Below, one piece after another: positions 27,338-36,429 of a DNA stretch of 64,000 bases. Made by a program: the position numbers and the translations under genes. The stretch comes from Cytobacillus oceanisediminis. Its GTDB lineage: Bacteria > Bacillota > Bacilli > Bacillales > Cytobacillaceae. Numbering within the stretch: the first letter of the stretch is position 1; every line of letters begins with the position of its first letter. The notes beneath the pieces were generated by a model that was not told the origin of the DNA, ran no database searches, and saw nothing but the letters and a program-made list of their open reading frames with translations. Where the stretch lies: assembly GCF_003182355.1 (NCBI RefSeq), contig NZ_QGTW01000005.1, positions 186,001 to 250,000 of the forward strand, given 5' to 3'.

Positions 27338-27591
27338 TTACATATTCTCTTCAAAACGGACCCTTCGAATAGGATTGGTACTGCGCCAATAACCCGCTTT
27401 TGAAACATCCCCTATTCTCAAAAACCACGCAAGTGGGAACTTTTCTCTTAATTTATCAATGATTTGAAATCGATCTGCTTTTAGGGCCATTCCTTCCCAA
27501 GTAGATTTGGATTCCGCTTTTTTAAGTACTCCACCTGCGCTATCAGATAGGCATTCTCTTCTTCTAAGCTATTGAAGTTTTTCTTATCCAT
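27338..27591 (-). mobile_element. Decayed IS3-family insertion sequence fragment
   Basis: Minus strand. An orfA-like tail from an ATG at 27591 reads SLEEENAYLIAQVEYLKKRN, the leucine-zipper end of IS3 OrfA. In the other frame from the slippery TTAAAAAAG, OrfB starts ALKADRFQIIDKLREKF followed by PLAWFLRIGDVSKAGYWR, which is the OrfB N-terminus. It stops at 27338, so the catalytic DDE core is missing. The A6G motif is the typical programmed frameshift site of IS3 elements. Inverted ends were not found. The leftward remainder (27592-27780) holds a further coding-like piece (NETNFWLRLKAAYSEQWDW) of unknown family. Confidence 0.7.
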
Positions 27592-27889
27592 TGCCCCTCG
27601 CTGGTCATCAAATGGTTCTCCGTTTTATTACTTGTCCCCTCTTTAAAATAACCGGTAAGCACAGGTTTCCTTAAAAAAAGTCAGACCAATCCCATTGCTC
27701 TGAATAGGCAGCCTTCAAACGTAGCCAAAAATTGGTTTCATTCTCTTTTGTTCTAAGGTTATTTTTTCTCCCCAATAAAAAAGCATCACTCCCCACTTTT
27801 GCTAAAGCATTATTTCTCTGGGGACATGTAATAATTTCGGGTTTTTGATATAAATATGAAGTAATAACATTTGATGGGAGAAAAATAAA

Positions 27890-28792
27890 ATGTATGTCTT
27901 TGATCAGGGAAGAATATTAGAAGAATCAAAGGTTTCGGTTAGTATAAGAAATAAAGGATTGAATTATGGATTGGGATGCATCGAGGGAATTAGGGCTTTT
28001 TGGAATGAAAGACAAAAGCAATTGTTTATTTTTCGAATCTATGACCATTTTAAGCGATTCCATGAATCTGGTCATTCTCTTCATATTTCTATCCCGTATT
28101 CTATAAGCCAATTAATCGCTTGGACAATTCAATTATTAAGAAAAAATAACTTCCGGGAAGATGTCTATATTCGCCCCCTTTGCTTTAAGGGGGCAAATAT
28201 TATTGGACCAGATTTGCTGGATCCATTTAATCGTGTAAGTATGTATTGCACCAAATTAGAATATCAGCCGAAGCCGGCTTTAAAGGTTTCTGTTTCTTCC
28301 TGGAATCGTTTGGGCAATAATATTATCCCCCCTCAGGCAAAGTCTACAGGCGGCTATTTAAATTCCGGTTTAGCTACTACGGAAGCCATTTTGAATGGTT
28401 TTGATGAAGCCATTCTCTTAACAGATAGGGGGCATGTAAGTGAGGGACCAGGGGAAAATATTTTTATTATAAAAAACAGGAAATTGATTACTCCGCCAAT
28501 TTCTGATAACATACTGGCAGGAATCACACGGGATACTGTCATACAATTAGCAAAAAACGTATTGAAAATCCCTGTTTATGAACAAAGTTTATCAAGAGCT
28601 GAACTTTACTCAGCTGATGAAGTTTTTTTTACAGGCACAGCCATAGGTATCAAGCCTATAATAAATATTGATAATAGAATGATAGGAAAAGGCATGGAAG
28701 GCACTTTTACAAACTATCTCCGGCTTTTTTATGATGATATCGTTAGAGGAAACAACCCAAATTTCCTGGGATATTGTACACCGGTGTACTAG
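27890..28792 (+). CDS. Class-IV (branched-chain-type) aminotransferase
   Basis: 300 residues of the IlvE/DAAT fold. MYVFDQGRILEESKVSVSI starts the small domain. The PLP Lys lies in PPQAKSTGGYLNSGLA near residue 150, followed by AILLTDRGHVSEGPGENIF. It transfers amino groups between 2-oxo acids and glutamate. Branched-chain substrates are likely but D-amino acids cannot be excluded. The gene is AT-rich relative to its neighbours and sits beside the IS3 remnant, so it may have been acquired. The start has GGGAG about 8 bases upstream. Confidence 0.8.
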   Translation: MYVFDQGRILEESKVSVSIRNKGLNYGLGCIEGIRAFWNERQKQLFIFRIYDHFKRFHESGHSLHISIPYSISQLIAWTIQLLRKNNFREDVYIRPLCFKGANIIGPDLLDPFNRVSMYCTKLEYQPKPALKVSVSSWNRLGNNIIPPQAKSTGGYLNSGLATTEAILNGFDEAILLTDRGHVSEGPGENIFIIKNRKLITPPISDNILAGITRDTVIQLAKNVLKIPVYEQSLSRAELYSADEVFFTGTAIGIKPIINIDNRMIGKGMEGTFTNYLRLFYDDIVRGNNPNFLGYCTPVY

Positions 28793-28877
28793 CGGCTGGG
28801 TATTTTTCCTCCAACTCAATCTATCAAGCCAGATCACTCTGTTTTTATTGGGAATACTTTTTTTATGCCTGACAAAT

Positions 28878-28910
28878 CGAGGGTGCCAATTTGGCACTCT
28901 CTTCTTTTAT
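28878..28910 (+). terminator. Rho-independent terminator after the aminotransferase
   Basis: GAGGGTGCCAA/TTGGCACTCTC hairpin followed by TTCTTTT. Confidence 0.8.
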
Positions 28911-28928
28911 GCTGATTGCTAATAAACG

Positions 28929-29411
28929 TTATTCACCTCCCTGTATCGGCAGCACCGTCGAATCCTTAATTTCCCTTAAAGCCAGGCTCGTTTGAATCCT
29001 GGTAATCCCCAGTTCATTCAGCCTTCTTATAAATAGCTCCAGTCCCTTGCGATCCTTGCAGGCTACCTTTAACAGATAATCATACTCCCCTGTCAAACAA
29101 TGACACTCCAAAACTTCTTTCATCGATGCTAATGTCTCTTCCAATGATTCCAGTTTTTCAGCTTGGTGCATATTGGTGCTCATAAACACGAAACACAATA
29201 AATCAAAGCCCAGTTTCTCATGGCTTAAAATGGCAACCTGCTTTTTGATGTACCCTTCCGTTTCCAATCGCTTGATTCTTGCGTGTACGGCTGGCGCGGA
29301 TAAATTGACCCGCTTTGATAGTTCAAGATTGCTAAGTTGTGCATCCTTTTGAAGGAAATCCAAAATTTTTATATCCACATTGTCCAAAACCTTGCTTACA
29401 ATCGATTCCAC
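28929..29411 (-). CDS. Lrp/AsnC-family transcriptional regulator
   Basis: 160 residues: N-terminal winged helix-turn-helix (about 10-60, KILDFLQKDAQLSNLELSKR then VNLSAPAVHARIKRLETEGY) and a RAM ligand domain (about 70-150, with HCLTGEYDYLLKVACKDRKG). It is divergent from the DMT exporter across a 227-bp AT-rich gap (29412-29638). Such Lrp/DMT pairs commonly control export of an amino acid, so the same is inferred here. The effector is unknown. Confidence 0.9.
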   Translation of the reverse strand: MESIVSKVLDNVDIKILDFLQKDAQLSNLELSKRVNLSAPAVHARIKRLETEGYIKKQVAILSHEKLGFDLLCFVFMSTNMHQAEKLESLEETLASMKEVLECHCLTGEYDYLLKVACKDRKGLELFIRRLNELGITRIQTSLALREIKDSTVLPIQGGE

Positions 29412-29638
29412 GATCCATCAGCCCTTTTCAATTATTCCACAAAACAGCCAAACCATAATCTAAAAATGAATCTTTTAAACTAAATTTCTACAATACTTTT
29501 ATTTATTTTGAATTAACCTAATTATACAAAATGTTCTTTTGTTAATTAAGGAAAATGTTAAAATAATTCATATAAATAATGTCATTGTGCACAATGGTTC
29601 TTTATTTCTTTATTCAAAAGGAAAAGGGGCTAAATGAC

Positions 29639-30580
29639 GTGAAATATTATTTTTTAATGCTTTTAACAAGTTTTCTTTGGGGCGGGAATTTTATTGTAGG
29701 GAAAACACTGGTCGATCATGCTTCTCCTGGGACTTTGACCATTTTAAGATGGTCAATCGCGATCATCTGCCTGATCCCGCTTGTTTGGTGGAAGGAAAAA
29801 AAGCTGATTCCCCCGAAGGAATCCATTTTACCTATGTTTTTAATGGGGATCACCGGAGTAGCCTTGTTTCAGGCAATGCAATTCATGGCTCTGGAAAAAA
29901 CATCGGCAACCAACGTTGGCTTAATCTCTACCTTAAATATGTTTTCAATTGCTGCATTCTCTTTTTTATTCCTAAAGGAAAAGATTCATTCACTTCAGTT
30001 CGTTTCAATGTTCGTCTCATTATTTGGTGTTTTGCTTGTCCTTTCAAAAGGAAACTTGGAATTGTTAGTTTCATTGCAGTTTAATAGGGGAGATCTCTAT
30101 ATGCTGGCAGCCGTGGGCATGTGGGGAATGTATTCAGTCTGCAGCAAATGGGCAATGGCAACAGTTACACCTATGATGTCTATCTTATATTCTGGCATTT
30201 TCGGCCTTCTCGTACTTCTTCCGTTTAACATCTCAGATTTCACTGTAACAGATGTAAATGCTTCCTTCCTGCAATCTATTCTATATACAGGCCTTATTTC
30301 AACTGTTTTATGTATGGTCCTTTGGAACATTGGGGTTAAAAAACTGGGGCCAAATACTTCAGGTTTATTCTTAAACTTCAACCCTATCTTCACAGCCGTT
30401 TTAGCATTCGCTTTTTTAGGAGAAAAGATGACCTGGCTTCAAGCTGCGGGCAGCGTAATTGTGATTGCAGGCTGCTTCTTATTTACCATACTTAAACACA
30501 AGCCGGCTAAAATCCAAAAGCAGAAAATAGAAGTTCCTTCGCCATTTTTATCAGGTAAACCGGTTAAACAAGAGTCCTAA
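29639..30580 (+). CDS. EamA/DMT-family exporter
   Basis: 313 residues with ten membrane helices in two EamA repeats. Helix one carries FLWGGNFIVGKTLVDHASPG, and the second repeat begins WGMYSVCSKWAMATVTPM. The frame extends upstream to 29579, but a GTG at 29639 has AAAAGGGG at 9 bases spacing and gives KYYFLMLLTSFLWGGNF, the normal EamA N-terminus. It probably exports an amino acid or metabolite, under the divergent Lrp-type regulator. Confidence 0.85.
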   Translation: MKYYFLMLLTSFLWGGNFIVGKTLVDHASPGTLTILRWSIAIICLIPLVWWKEKKLIPPKESILPMFLMGITGVALFQAMQFMALEKTSATNVGLISTLNMFSIAAFSFLFLKEKIHSLQFVSMFVSLFGVLLVLSKGNLELLVSLQFNRGDLYMLAAVGMWGMYSVCSKWAMATVTPMMSILYSGIFGLLVLLPFNISDFTVTDVNASFLQSILYTGLISTVLCMVLWNIGVKKLGPNTSGLFLNFNPIFTAVLAFAFLGEKMTWLQAAGSVIVIAGCFLFTILKHKPAKIQKQKIEVPSPFLSGKPVKQES

Positions 30581-30592
30581 TAGAGGACGTAA

Positions 30593-30637
30593 AAGTGCCT
30601 GTCTCTAAAATTTCTAGAGACAGGTACTTCTTCTTTT
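30593..30637 (+). terminator. Rho-independent terminator after the DMT gene
   Basis: AAGTGCCTGTCTCTA/TAGAGACAGGTACTT hairpin followed by CTTCTTTT. Confidence 0.9.
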
Positions 30638-30660
30638 ACTTTATAAATATCGCTTTAAAT

Positions 30661-32211
30661 TCATGCTTTTTTAGTTTTGATTTTTTTTCGAAGATTAACG
30701 ATGTGATCCTCTTGATTTCGGCTTTCTTCTATGGCTTTAAATTCATCTTTTAGCCCTTTATAGGTTGAATAGCACATGACAAGCATTAGAACAGCTAATG
30801 GAATAGAGGTTGCAACTAACGCTGATTGTAGCCCAGACAACCCGCCAGTCATAATTAATACAGCTGAAACCGCTGCAATCACAACACCCCATATTATTTT
30901 CGTAGGGTGAGATGGATTAGGATTTCCATTTTCACTAATCATCCCTAATACGAAAACGGCTGAATTGGCAGAAGTTATAAAGAAAACGAGTACAAGCACC
31001 ATCGCTAAAATACTTAGAAATACACTCATAGGAAAATACTCAAAAAACTTAAACAAAGCAGAGGTTACGTCTGTAGAAACTGCCGTTGCAATAGCTGTTT
31101 CCCCCATGTTTTGGATCAGATCAATGGCTGATCCGCCCATCACCGCAAACCAGAAGAATGCTCCTATTACAGGGATAAAGATAGCCCCGATCATAAACTC
31201 TTTGATGGTTCTTCCCTTTGAAATTCTGGCTACGAAACTGCCGACAAGCGGAGCCCAGGCAATCCACCAGCCAAAATAAAACAGCGTCCAGCTCGCAATC
31301 CAGGATCCCTCACTATAGGGTTCTGTCCTAAACGACATCCCAATGAAATTTTGAGCATAATCCCCTATGCCCTGAAAAAAGATTTTTAATATGGATTGAG
31401 TCGGCCCCAAAAACAGTATGAATGCCAATAACGCAAAGGCCAGTATCATATTCAGGTTCGAGAGGTTCTTCATAGCTCCATGAAGACCGGAAACCGTTGA
31501 ACCCACATAGATTAAACTGACAACCAAAATAATAGCGATTTGAGAATAGAAGCCCACTGGGATACCCCATAGATAATTCATACCGCTATTCACTTGCAAT
31601 GTACCAAAGCCAAGGGAAGTTGCTATTCCAATAACAATTGAAAGAATAACCATAATATCGATCAGCTTACCAAAAGGCCCTCTAATTTTGTCGCCCATTA
31701 AAGGATAGAAAACAGAACTTAAAGATGCTGGGAGCTTTTTGCGGAATTGGAAAAAGGCCAAAGAAACTCCTACTACTGCATAACACGCCCAAGCAGAGAC
31801 TCCCCAATGGAGGTAAACAAATTGCATCGCTAGCTTTGCGGACTCTTCTGAAGAACCTTTTCCGAAGGGAGGATCAATATAGTATGAAACCGGCTCCGCT
31901 ACACCCCAAAATACTAGACTAATGCCAATAGATGCACTAAACAGCATCCCTACCCATGTTGCTGTTTTGTATTCCGGCCTATCATCGTCTTCACCTAACC
32001 GAATATGCCCAAACTTTGAGAGGCCAATATACATACAAAAAGCAAAGAAGAAAAAGACACTGCCAAGAATAAACCAGCCCAGGTTGTTATAGATAAATTC
32101 CAGAGAGTTATTTGAGAAGCTTTCCATTTGCTTTGGGGCAAAGACCCCTATACTTATTAAGACCAAACTTATAGCTAACGAGGAAAAAAATACAGTTCTT
32201 TTACCGTTCAT
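30661..32211 (-). CDS. BCCT-family quaternary-amine transporter (copy 1)
   Basis: 516 residues, twelve membrane helices of the betaine/choline/carnitine transporter family. Markers: GMLFSASIGISLVFWGVAEP (helix three, glycine-rich), TLFYFGWWIAWAPLVGSF with the aromatic substrate box, and ISKGRTIKEF following it. The C-tail is short and basic, so an osmosensing tail like BetP is not obvious. It lies next to the carnitine-type catabolic operon but in its own unit. L-carnitine, choline or glycine betaine are candidates, and the position favours carnitine. Confidence 0.85.
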   Translation of the reverse strand: MNGKRTVFFSSLAISLVLISIGVFAPKQMESFSNNSLEFIYNNLGWFILGSVFFFFAFCMYIGLSKFGHIRLGEDDDRPEYKTATWVGMLFSASIGISLVFWGVAEPVSYYIDPPFGKGSSEESAKLAMQFVYLHWGVSAWACYAVVGVSLAFFQFRKKLPASLSSVFYPLMGDKIRGPFGKLIDIMVILSIVIGIATSLGFGTLQVNSGMNYLWGIPVGFYSQIAIILVVSLIYVGSTVSGLHGAMKNLSNLNMILAFALLAFILFLGPTQSILKIFFQGIGDYAQNFIGMSFRTEPYSEGSWIASWTLFYFGWWIAWAPLVGSFVARISKGRTIKEFMIGAIFIPVIGAFFWFAVMGGSAIDLIQNMGETAIATAVSTDVTSALFKFFEYFPMSVFLSILAMVLVLVFFITSANSAVFVLGMISENGNPNPSHPTKIIWGVVIAAVSAVLIMTGGLSGLQSALVATSIPLAVLMLVMCYSTYKGLKDEFKAIEESRNQEDHIVNLRKKIKTKKA

Positions 32212-32454
32212 GCCAACACTTCCCTTTCCAAGTATCGAATTTTCTGATTTTAAATGTAAGCGGTTTCCTCCTTCTCCAAAAAAAAGAAATCAAAAGTCAC
32301 CGAGACTTTACTTTAGAGAGCCGTTTTGCGATTGAACCCGCCTCGTGGAAGGTAAATCGAACTGGCGCGTAAAAAATTGTGCTCTTTCCTTTTCAAATTC
32401 AGGATCCTTTTCTTTTATTCACTATTATTTTGATCATTTAATAGATTCGTTGGG

Positions 32455-32575
32455 GCATATCGGTCACAATGTCAGCTTTATCGGTCAAATTTCAATTATA
32501 TCGGCCACTTTTTCGATATATCGGTCAAATTTATCTTTTATCGGTCACTTTTTCCTATTTATCGGTCACTTCGCG
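32455..32575 (-). repeat. 20-bp phased TGACCGATA array (copy 3, inverted)
   Basis: On the + strand CGGTCA (reverse complement of TGACCG) starts at 32461, 32482, 32502, 32522, 32542 and 32563, steps of 21, 20, 20, 20 and 21. On the minus strand it begins GCGAAG and ends GACATTG before its last unit, the same ends as the array at 24311-24426. It lies between the BCCT promoter side and the dmlA terminator. Confidence 0.9.
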
Positions 32576-32674
32576 GTGCATCAAGATTCTAGCATTTATA
32601 AGGTGACAGTAGGTTTAAAGCAGCCTGCTAATAAAAGTTAAGTATAAAAGAATTAGGAGAAAAATCAACCTATA

Positions 32675-32705
32675 CCATAGGAAGAAGCTTTCTTCTTCCT
32701 ATGAT
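32675..32705 (-). terminator. Hairpin terminating the carnitine-type operon
   Basis: CATAGGAAGAA/TTCTTCCTATG hairpin just past the dmlA stop on the minus strand. The T-run after it is weak, so termination may be partial. Confidence 0.6.
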
Positions 32706-32717
32706 ATCTATTGACTT

Positions 32718-33809
32718 TTAAACATTTATTTTCCCCGCAGAAATACGGGTATCAATAAGGTCAATGATTCGATCTGCCACTTCGCTTGTAGAAGCTGTTC
32801 CTCCCATATCTGGCGTAAGAATCCTGCTTTCTATCAGCAGCTCTTCCATTGCATCGAGTACTTGCTTCCCATAGCTTTCATAACCGAAGAAGTCCAGCAT
32901 CTGGCTGGCAGACCAAATGGAAGCTAGCGGGTTGGCAATCCCCTTTCCGGCTATATCAGGTGCAGAGCCGTGAATAGGCTCAAACATGGAAGGATATGTT
33001 CTTTCAGGATTAATATTGGCACCAGCTGCAAGCCCTATTCCTCCTGCAATAGCAGCCCCCAAATCTGTTAAGATATCTCCAAATAAATTAGATGTGACGA
33101 TTACTTCAAATCTCTTTGGATCCTTAACCATCAGCATGGCAGCGGCATCGACCAGGTAGGAGGCTGTTTCCACATCAGGGTACTCAGCGCTTATTTCTTC
33201 AAAAACCTGATCCCAGAAAACCATTGAGTAATTTAATGCATTCGCTTTCGATATGCTTGTAAGAGACCTTCCTTCTTTACGCGCTACTTCAAACGCATAC
33301 CGGATGATTCTTTCTGTTCCTTTTCGGGAAAATACACTGTTTTGCAGGACAATTTCATTTTGCTGCCCCTTAAACAGCCATTCACCCGCACCGGAATATT
33401 CACCTTCACTATTTTCCCTGATGAATAGCATATTGATGTCTTCCCGTTTTACATCCACTAAGGAAGTTTTCGCCCCTTTCAGCAATTGTACAGGCCGGAC
33501 ATTCACATATTGATCAAACTCTTTGCGGATTCTTAAAAGCAGATCCCATAAAGAGATATGGTCAGGGACGCCGGGAAACCCGACCGCCCCCAAGTAAATG
33601 GCATCAAACTCCTTCAATAGATCCATGCCGCTTTCATCCATCATTTTTCCATGCTTCGCATAAAATTCACAGCCCCATGGGAAATAAGTGAAATCAAAGC
33701 GGAAACCAGAATCCATCGCTGCCACTTTATTCAGTACTTTGACCCCTTCGCCAATCACTTCAGGTCCGATTCCATCACCTGCGATAACAGCAATCTTATA
33801 ATTTTTCAT
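32718..33809 (-). CDS. dmlA: D-malate/tartrate dehydrogenase (decarboxylating), isopropylmalate dehydrogenase family
   Basis: 363 residues of the beta-decarboxylating dehydrogenase fold. AVIAGDGIGPEVIGEG (N-terminus), FIRENSEGEYSG with the substrate-contact Glu, NLFGDILTDLGAAIAGG with the metal-binding Asp, and EPIHGSAPDIAGKG. The PVQLLKG and WDLLLRIRKEF stretch are those of DmlA/YcsA-type enzymes rather than LeuB. It oxidises D-malate to pyruvate and CO2 with NAD+ and Mn2+. L-carnitine cleavage yields malic semialdehyde whose carbon 3 keeps the R configuration, so its oxidation gives D-malate, which fits this gene as the last step. It is the last gene of the operon. Confidence 0.8.
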   Translation of the reverse strand: MKNYKIAVIAGDGIGPEVIGEGVKVLNKVAAMDSGFRFDFTYFPWGCEFYAKHGKMMDESGMDLLKEFDAIYLGAVGFPGVPDHISLWDLLLRIRKEFDQYVNVRPVQLLKGAKTSLVDVKREDINMLFIRENSEGEYSGAGEWLFKGQQNEIVLQNSVFSRKGTERIIRYAFEVARKEGRSLTSISKANALNYSMVFWDQVFEEISAEYPDVETASYLVDAAAMLMVKDPKRFEVIVTSNLFGDILTDLGAAIAGGIGLAAGANINPERTYPSMFEPIHGSAPDIAGKGIANPLASIWSASQMLDFFGYESYGKQVLDAMEELLIESRILTPDMGGTASTSEVADRIIDLIDTRISAGKINV

Positions 33810-33826
33810 AGGAATTTCCCTTCGTA

Positions 33827-35272
33827 CTAGTTATTATTCCAAACAATTAGTTTCATTTCGGTCATCTCTTCTACTGCATACTTGATGCCTTCACGTCCGG
33901 TTCCGCTTTCCTTCACACCGCCATATGGCATTTGGTCAACACGGTAGGTTGGCACATCATTTATAATGACACCCCCAACATGCAGTTCCTGTGAAGCATA
34001 CATGGCATGTTTCACATTGTTTGTGTAAATTCCAGCTTGCAGACCAAACCGTGAGTTATTAACTTGCTGAACCGCTTCTTCCATTGAACGGAATTTGTTT
34101 ACGACAACAATGGGTGCAAATGCTTCCTGGCAAGACACCTTTAAATCATGCTCGGCATTCGTAATGATCGTAGGCTCAAGTACTCCATTTCGAAGGCATC
34201 CACCAGTCGCAATATCTGCGCTGCTTTTTGTCTCCTCAATCCAGCCCAGTACTCGATCAGCCTCTCCTTTTGAAATTAAGGAAGAAATATACGTATCCGG
34301 TTCAAGCGGATCGCCAACCTTCAGCTGCTTTGCTGCCTGAGTAAATTTTTCTGTGAACTCTTCATACACATCTTCATGTGCATAGATGCGCTGAAGCGAA
34401 ATACAAACCTGACCCTGATTCGAAAAAGCTCCCATAATGCAGCGGTCAATAATCTGATCAATCTCAGTATCTTTATCTATAATAAGTGCTGAATTAGAAC
34501 CAAGTTCCAGCGTCGTTTTCTTTAAGCCTGCCCTGTTGCGGATCCCAATCCCAACCTCCGGACTGCCTGTAAAGGTGACCATGCTGACGCGGTCATTTCT
34601 GACAATTTCTTCTCCCACTACACTTCCAGGACCGGTTACAACGTTCAGCACCCCTGGCGGAAGGCCTGCCTCTTCAAATAATTCCGCTATAAACAGCGCC
34701 GAGAGCGGTGTCTGCGAGGCTGGCTTTAAGACGATTGTATTCCCGGCTGCAATCGCCGGACCTACCTTATGAGCTACAAGATTCATAGGGAAGTTAAAAG
34801 GAGTTATGGCCCCGATGACCCCAATCGGTTCTCTCAATGTATATCCAATCCGGCCAACACCGCCTGATGCAGCATCAAATGGAATCGTTTCTCCATGGAT
34901 GCGCTTCGCTTCCTCAGCTGAAAATTTATACGTTTCGATCGTTCTGGCAACTTCCGCTTTTGAAAACATGATCGGCTTAGAAGACTCGCGGGTAATGATC
35001 TCTGCTGCTTCATCGGCTTTTTCAGTCAAAAGGAAAACCACTTTTTCTAAAACCTCGGCTCTCTTATAGGCTGGCATCTTTGCCATCAAATGTCTTGACT
35101 CATACGCAGCATTAATGGCCATTTCAGTCTGTTCTTTATTCGCCATCGCGATTTGAGCAATTTCTTCACCTGAATAAGGTGAATAGAGGGATCCGTATTG
35201 ATCTGTTTCTACTTTTTCTCCGTTAATCATCAGGTACTTTTTCGTTGGCTGAACTCCAGTTAATTTACTCAT
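33827..35272 (-). CDS. NAD(P)-dependent aldehyde dehydrogenase, likely malic-semialdehyde dehydrogenase
   Basis: 481 residues, ALDH superfamily. FNFPMNLVAHKVGPAIAAGN and IVLKPA form the cofactor-binding part, LELGS provides the general-base Glu near 256, and NQGQVCISLQR contains the catalytic Cys near 290. Its position between a Rieske oxygenase and a D-malate dehydrogenase suggests it oxidises malic semialdehyde to D-malate. The start overlaps the oxygenase stop by eight bases, so translation is coupled. By sequence alone a glycolaldehyde or succinate-semialdehyde role is possible. Confidence 0.8.
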   Translation of the reverse strand: MSKLTGVQPTKKYLMINGEKVETDQYGSLYSPYSGEEIAQIAMANKEQTEMAINAAYESRHLMAKMPAYKRAEVLEKVVFLLTEKADEAAEIITRESSKPIMFSKAEVARTIETYKFSAEEAKRIHGETIPFDAASGGVGRIGYTLREPIGVIGAITPFNFPMNLVAHKVGPAIAAGNTIVLKPASQTPLSALFIAELFEEAGLPPGVLNVVTGPGSVVGEEIVRNDRVSMVTFTGSPEVGIGIRNRAGLKKTTLELGSNSALIIDKDTEIDQIIDRCIMGAFSNQGQVCISLQRIYAHEDVYEEFTEKFTQAAKQLKVGDPLEPDTYISSLISKGEADRVLGWIEETKSSADIATGGCLRNGVLEPTIITNAEHDLKVSCQEAFAPIVVVNKFRSMEEAVQQVNNSRFGLQAGIYTNNVKHAMYASQELHVGGVIINDVPTYRVDQMPYGGVKESGTGREGIKYAVEEMTEMKLIVWNNN

Positions 35273-36350
35273 TTAGGGCCTCCAATACCATTTCATGAAA
35301 TTGAACAATTGCCTTCTCTGAAGACGAATATCTGCCTTTATTGAACGCTCGTGAACGGAATCCAATCTGCTCCAATTCGACCAGCTCAATATCCTCTGAA
35401 CGGACTTGCTCCGCAAAAGTCATTAAATCCTTCTCTGCCTGGGACAGGTTCTCATCACGAAAATAATAAGTATAGACAGCCATGGATGTTTCATGATCAA
35501 TCGGAATGATTTGAATGGTAGCCATATTGCCTGGTCCAGGGTAAATAGTCAGCATCAGATTTGGCCATAACCAATAGAATTGGCCGCCTTGCATTTCCGC
35601 TTCATTTAAATCAACTGTTCCATACTTTTTATCCGGTTTAACAACCGTTCCTTGCATGGAATAATTCTCACACGTAATAATCTGGTAATCATTCATATCA
35701 AGTGCCGCCACAAAGCTTGGATGAGCAACATGGCAATGGTCACACTCTAAGTAGTTATCCATAAAAGCTTTCCAGTTTGCTTTGAAGGTACGTGTTTTTT
35801 GGCTCGTTCTTTTTAGGTCACTTAAAAACGTATTCTTGCTTAATCTTTCAAAGAAATCTCCATATGACTCACTTAATGGCTTTGCATTGTCATCCAAATT
35901 AACAAAAATGAGAGATTCCAAAATTTCCATCCTAACAGAACGCAGACAGGCATCCTTTACACATGCCTCGTCTTCCCCTTTGAAGTTAGGCGCTTTATTC
36001 AGCTGGCCATCAAGCTTGAATGTCCACCCATGATAAGCACATTGGAGAATTTTCTTATTTCCAGCTTCGCTTTTTTCAAGCTTTGTCGCCCGGTGAGGGC
36101 AAACATTATAAAAAGCACGTACCACTTCATCTTTACCGCGGTTTACGATAATAGGCTCGCCAGCCACTTCAGCTGTGAAGAAATCTCCTGCCTTTTCAAC
36201 TTGGCTAACATGGCCGACAAGCTGCCAGGACTTTGCAAAAACTGAATCCATCTCTTTTTCCAGCACTTTAGGATCTGTGTATTTGTCATAGGTTAATGTT
36301 CTTTCAAATGCACGGTTGGATGCATTTTGCACTTTATTGTAAGTAGTCAT
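35265..36350 (-). CDS. cntA: Rieske non-haem iron monooxygenase (carnitine monooxygenase CntA-like)
   Basis: About 361 residues. Rieske cluster ligands lie in NVCPHRA (about 85-87) and QCAYHGW (about 105-108). The mononuclear iron site is in DNYLECDHCHVAH (about 198-210). The residue bridging the two centres, normally Asp in D-x-x-H, is Glu here (E-C-D-H), the trait known for carnitine monooxygenase. Predicted reaction: L-carnitine plus O2 to malic semialdehyde plus trimethylamine, using electrons from the upstream reductase. AAGGAG lies before two adjacent ATGs, and the second is chosen for spacing. Alternative substrates: gamma-butyrobetaine, choline, glycine betaine. Confidence 0.75.
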   Translation of the reverse strand: MTTYNKVQNASNRAFERTLTYDKYTDPKVLEKEMDSVFAKSWQLVGHVSQVEKAGDFFTAEVAGEPIIVNRGKDEVVRAFYNVCPHRATKLEKSEAGNKKILQCAYHGWTFKLDGQLNKAPNFKGEDEACVKDACLRSVRMEILESLIFVNLDDNAKPLSESYGDFFERLSKNTFLSDLKRTSQKTRTFKANWKAFMDNYLECDHCHVAHPSFVAALDMNDYQIITCENYSMQGTVVKPDKKYGTVDLNEAEMQGGQFYWLWPNLMLTIYPGPGNMATIQIIPIDHETSMAVYTYYFRDENLSQAEKDLMTFAEQVRSEDIELVELEQIGFRSRAFNKGRYSSSEKAIVQFHEMVLEALNE

Positions 36351-36429
36351 CATCTATCTCCTTCAAATATGAATTAATTTGTTTTCCATTTGTCTTTTTT
36401 GCGAGTTTCTATCCGCTTAGCTTTATAAG

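Noticed and set aside
32345-32641. 98-aa plus-strand ORF with FIGQ/YRS-like repeats
   Set aside because: It is produced by reading through the phased TGACCGATA array; the 20-bp period is not a multiple of three, and the similarity to the ORF at 24269-24598 reflects the DNA repeat.
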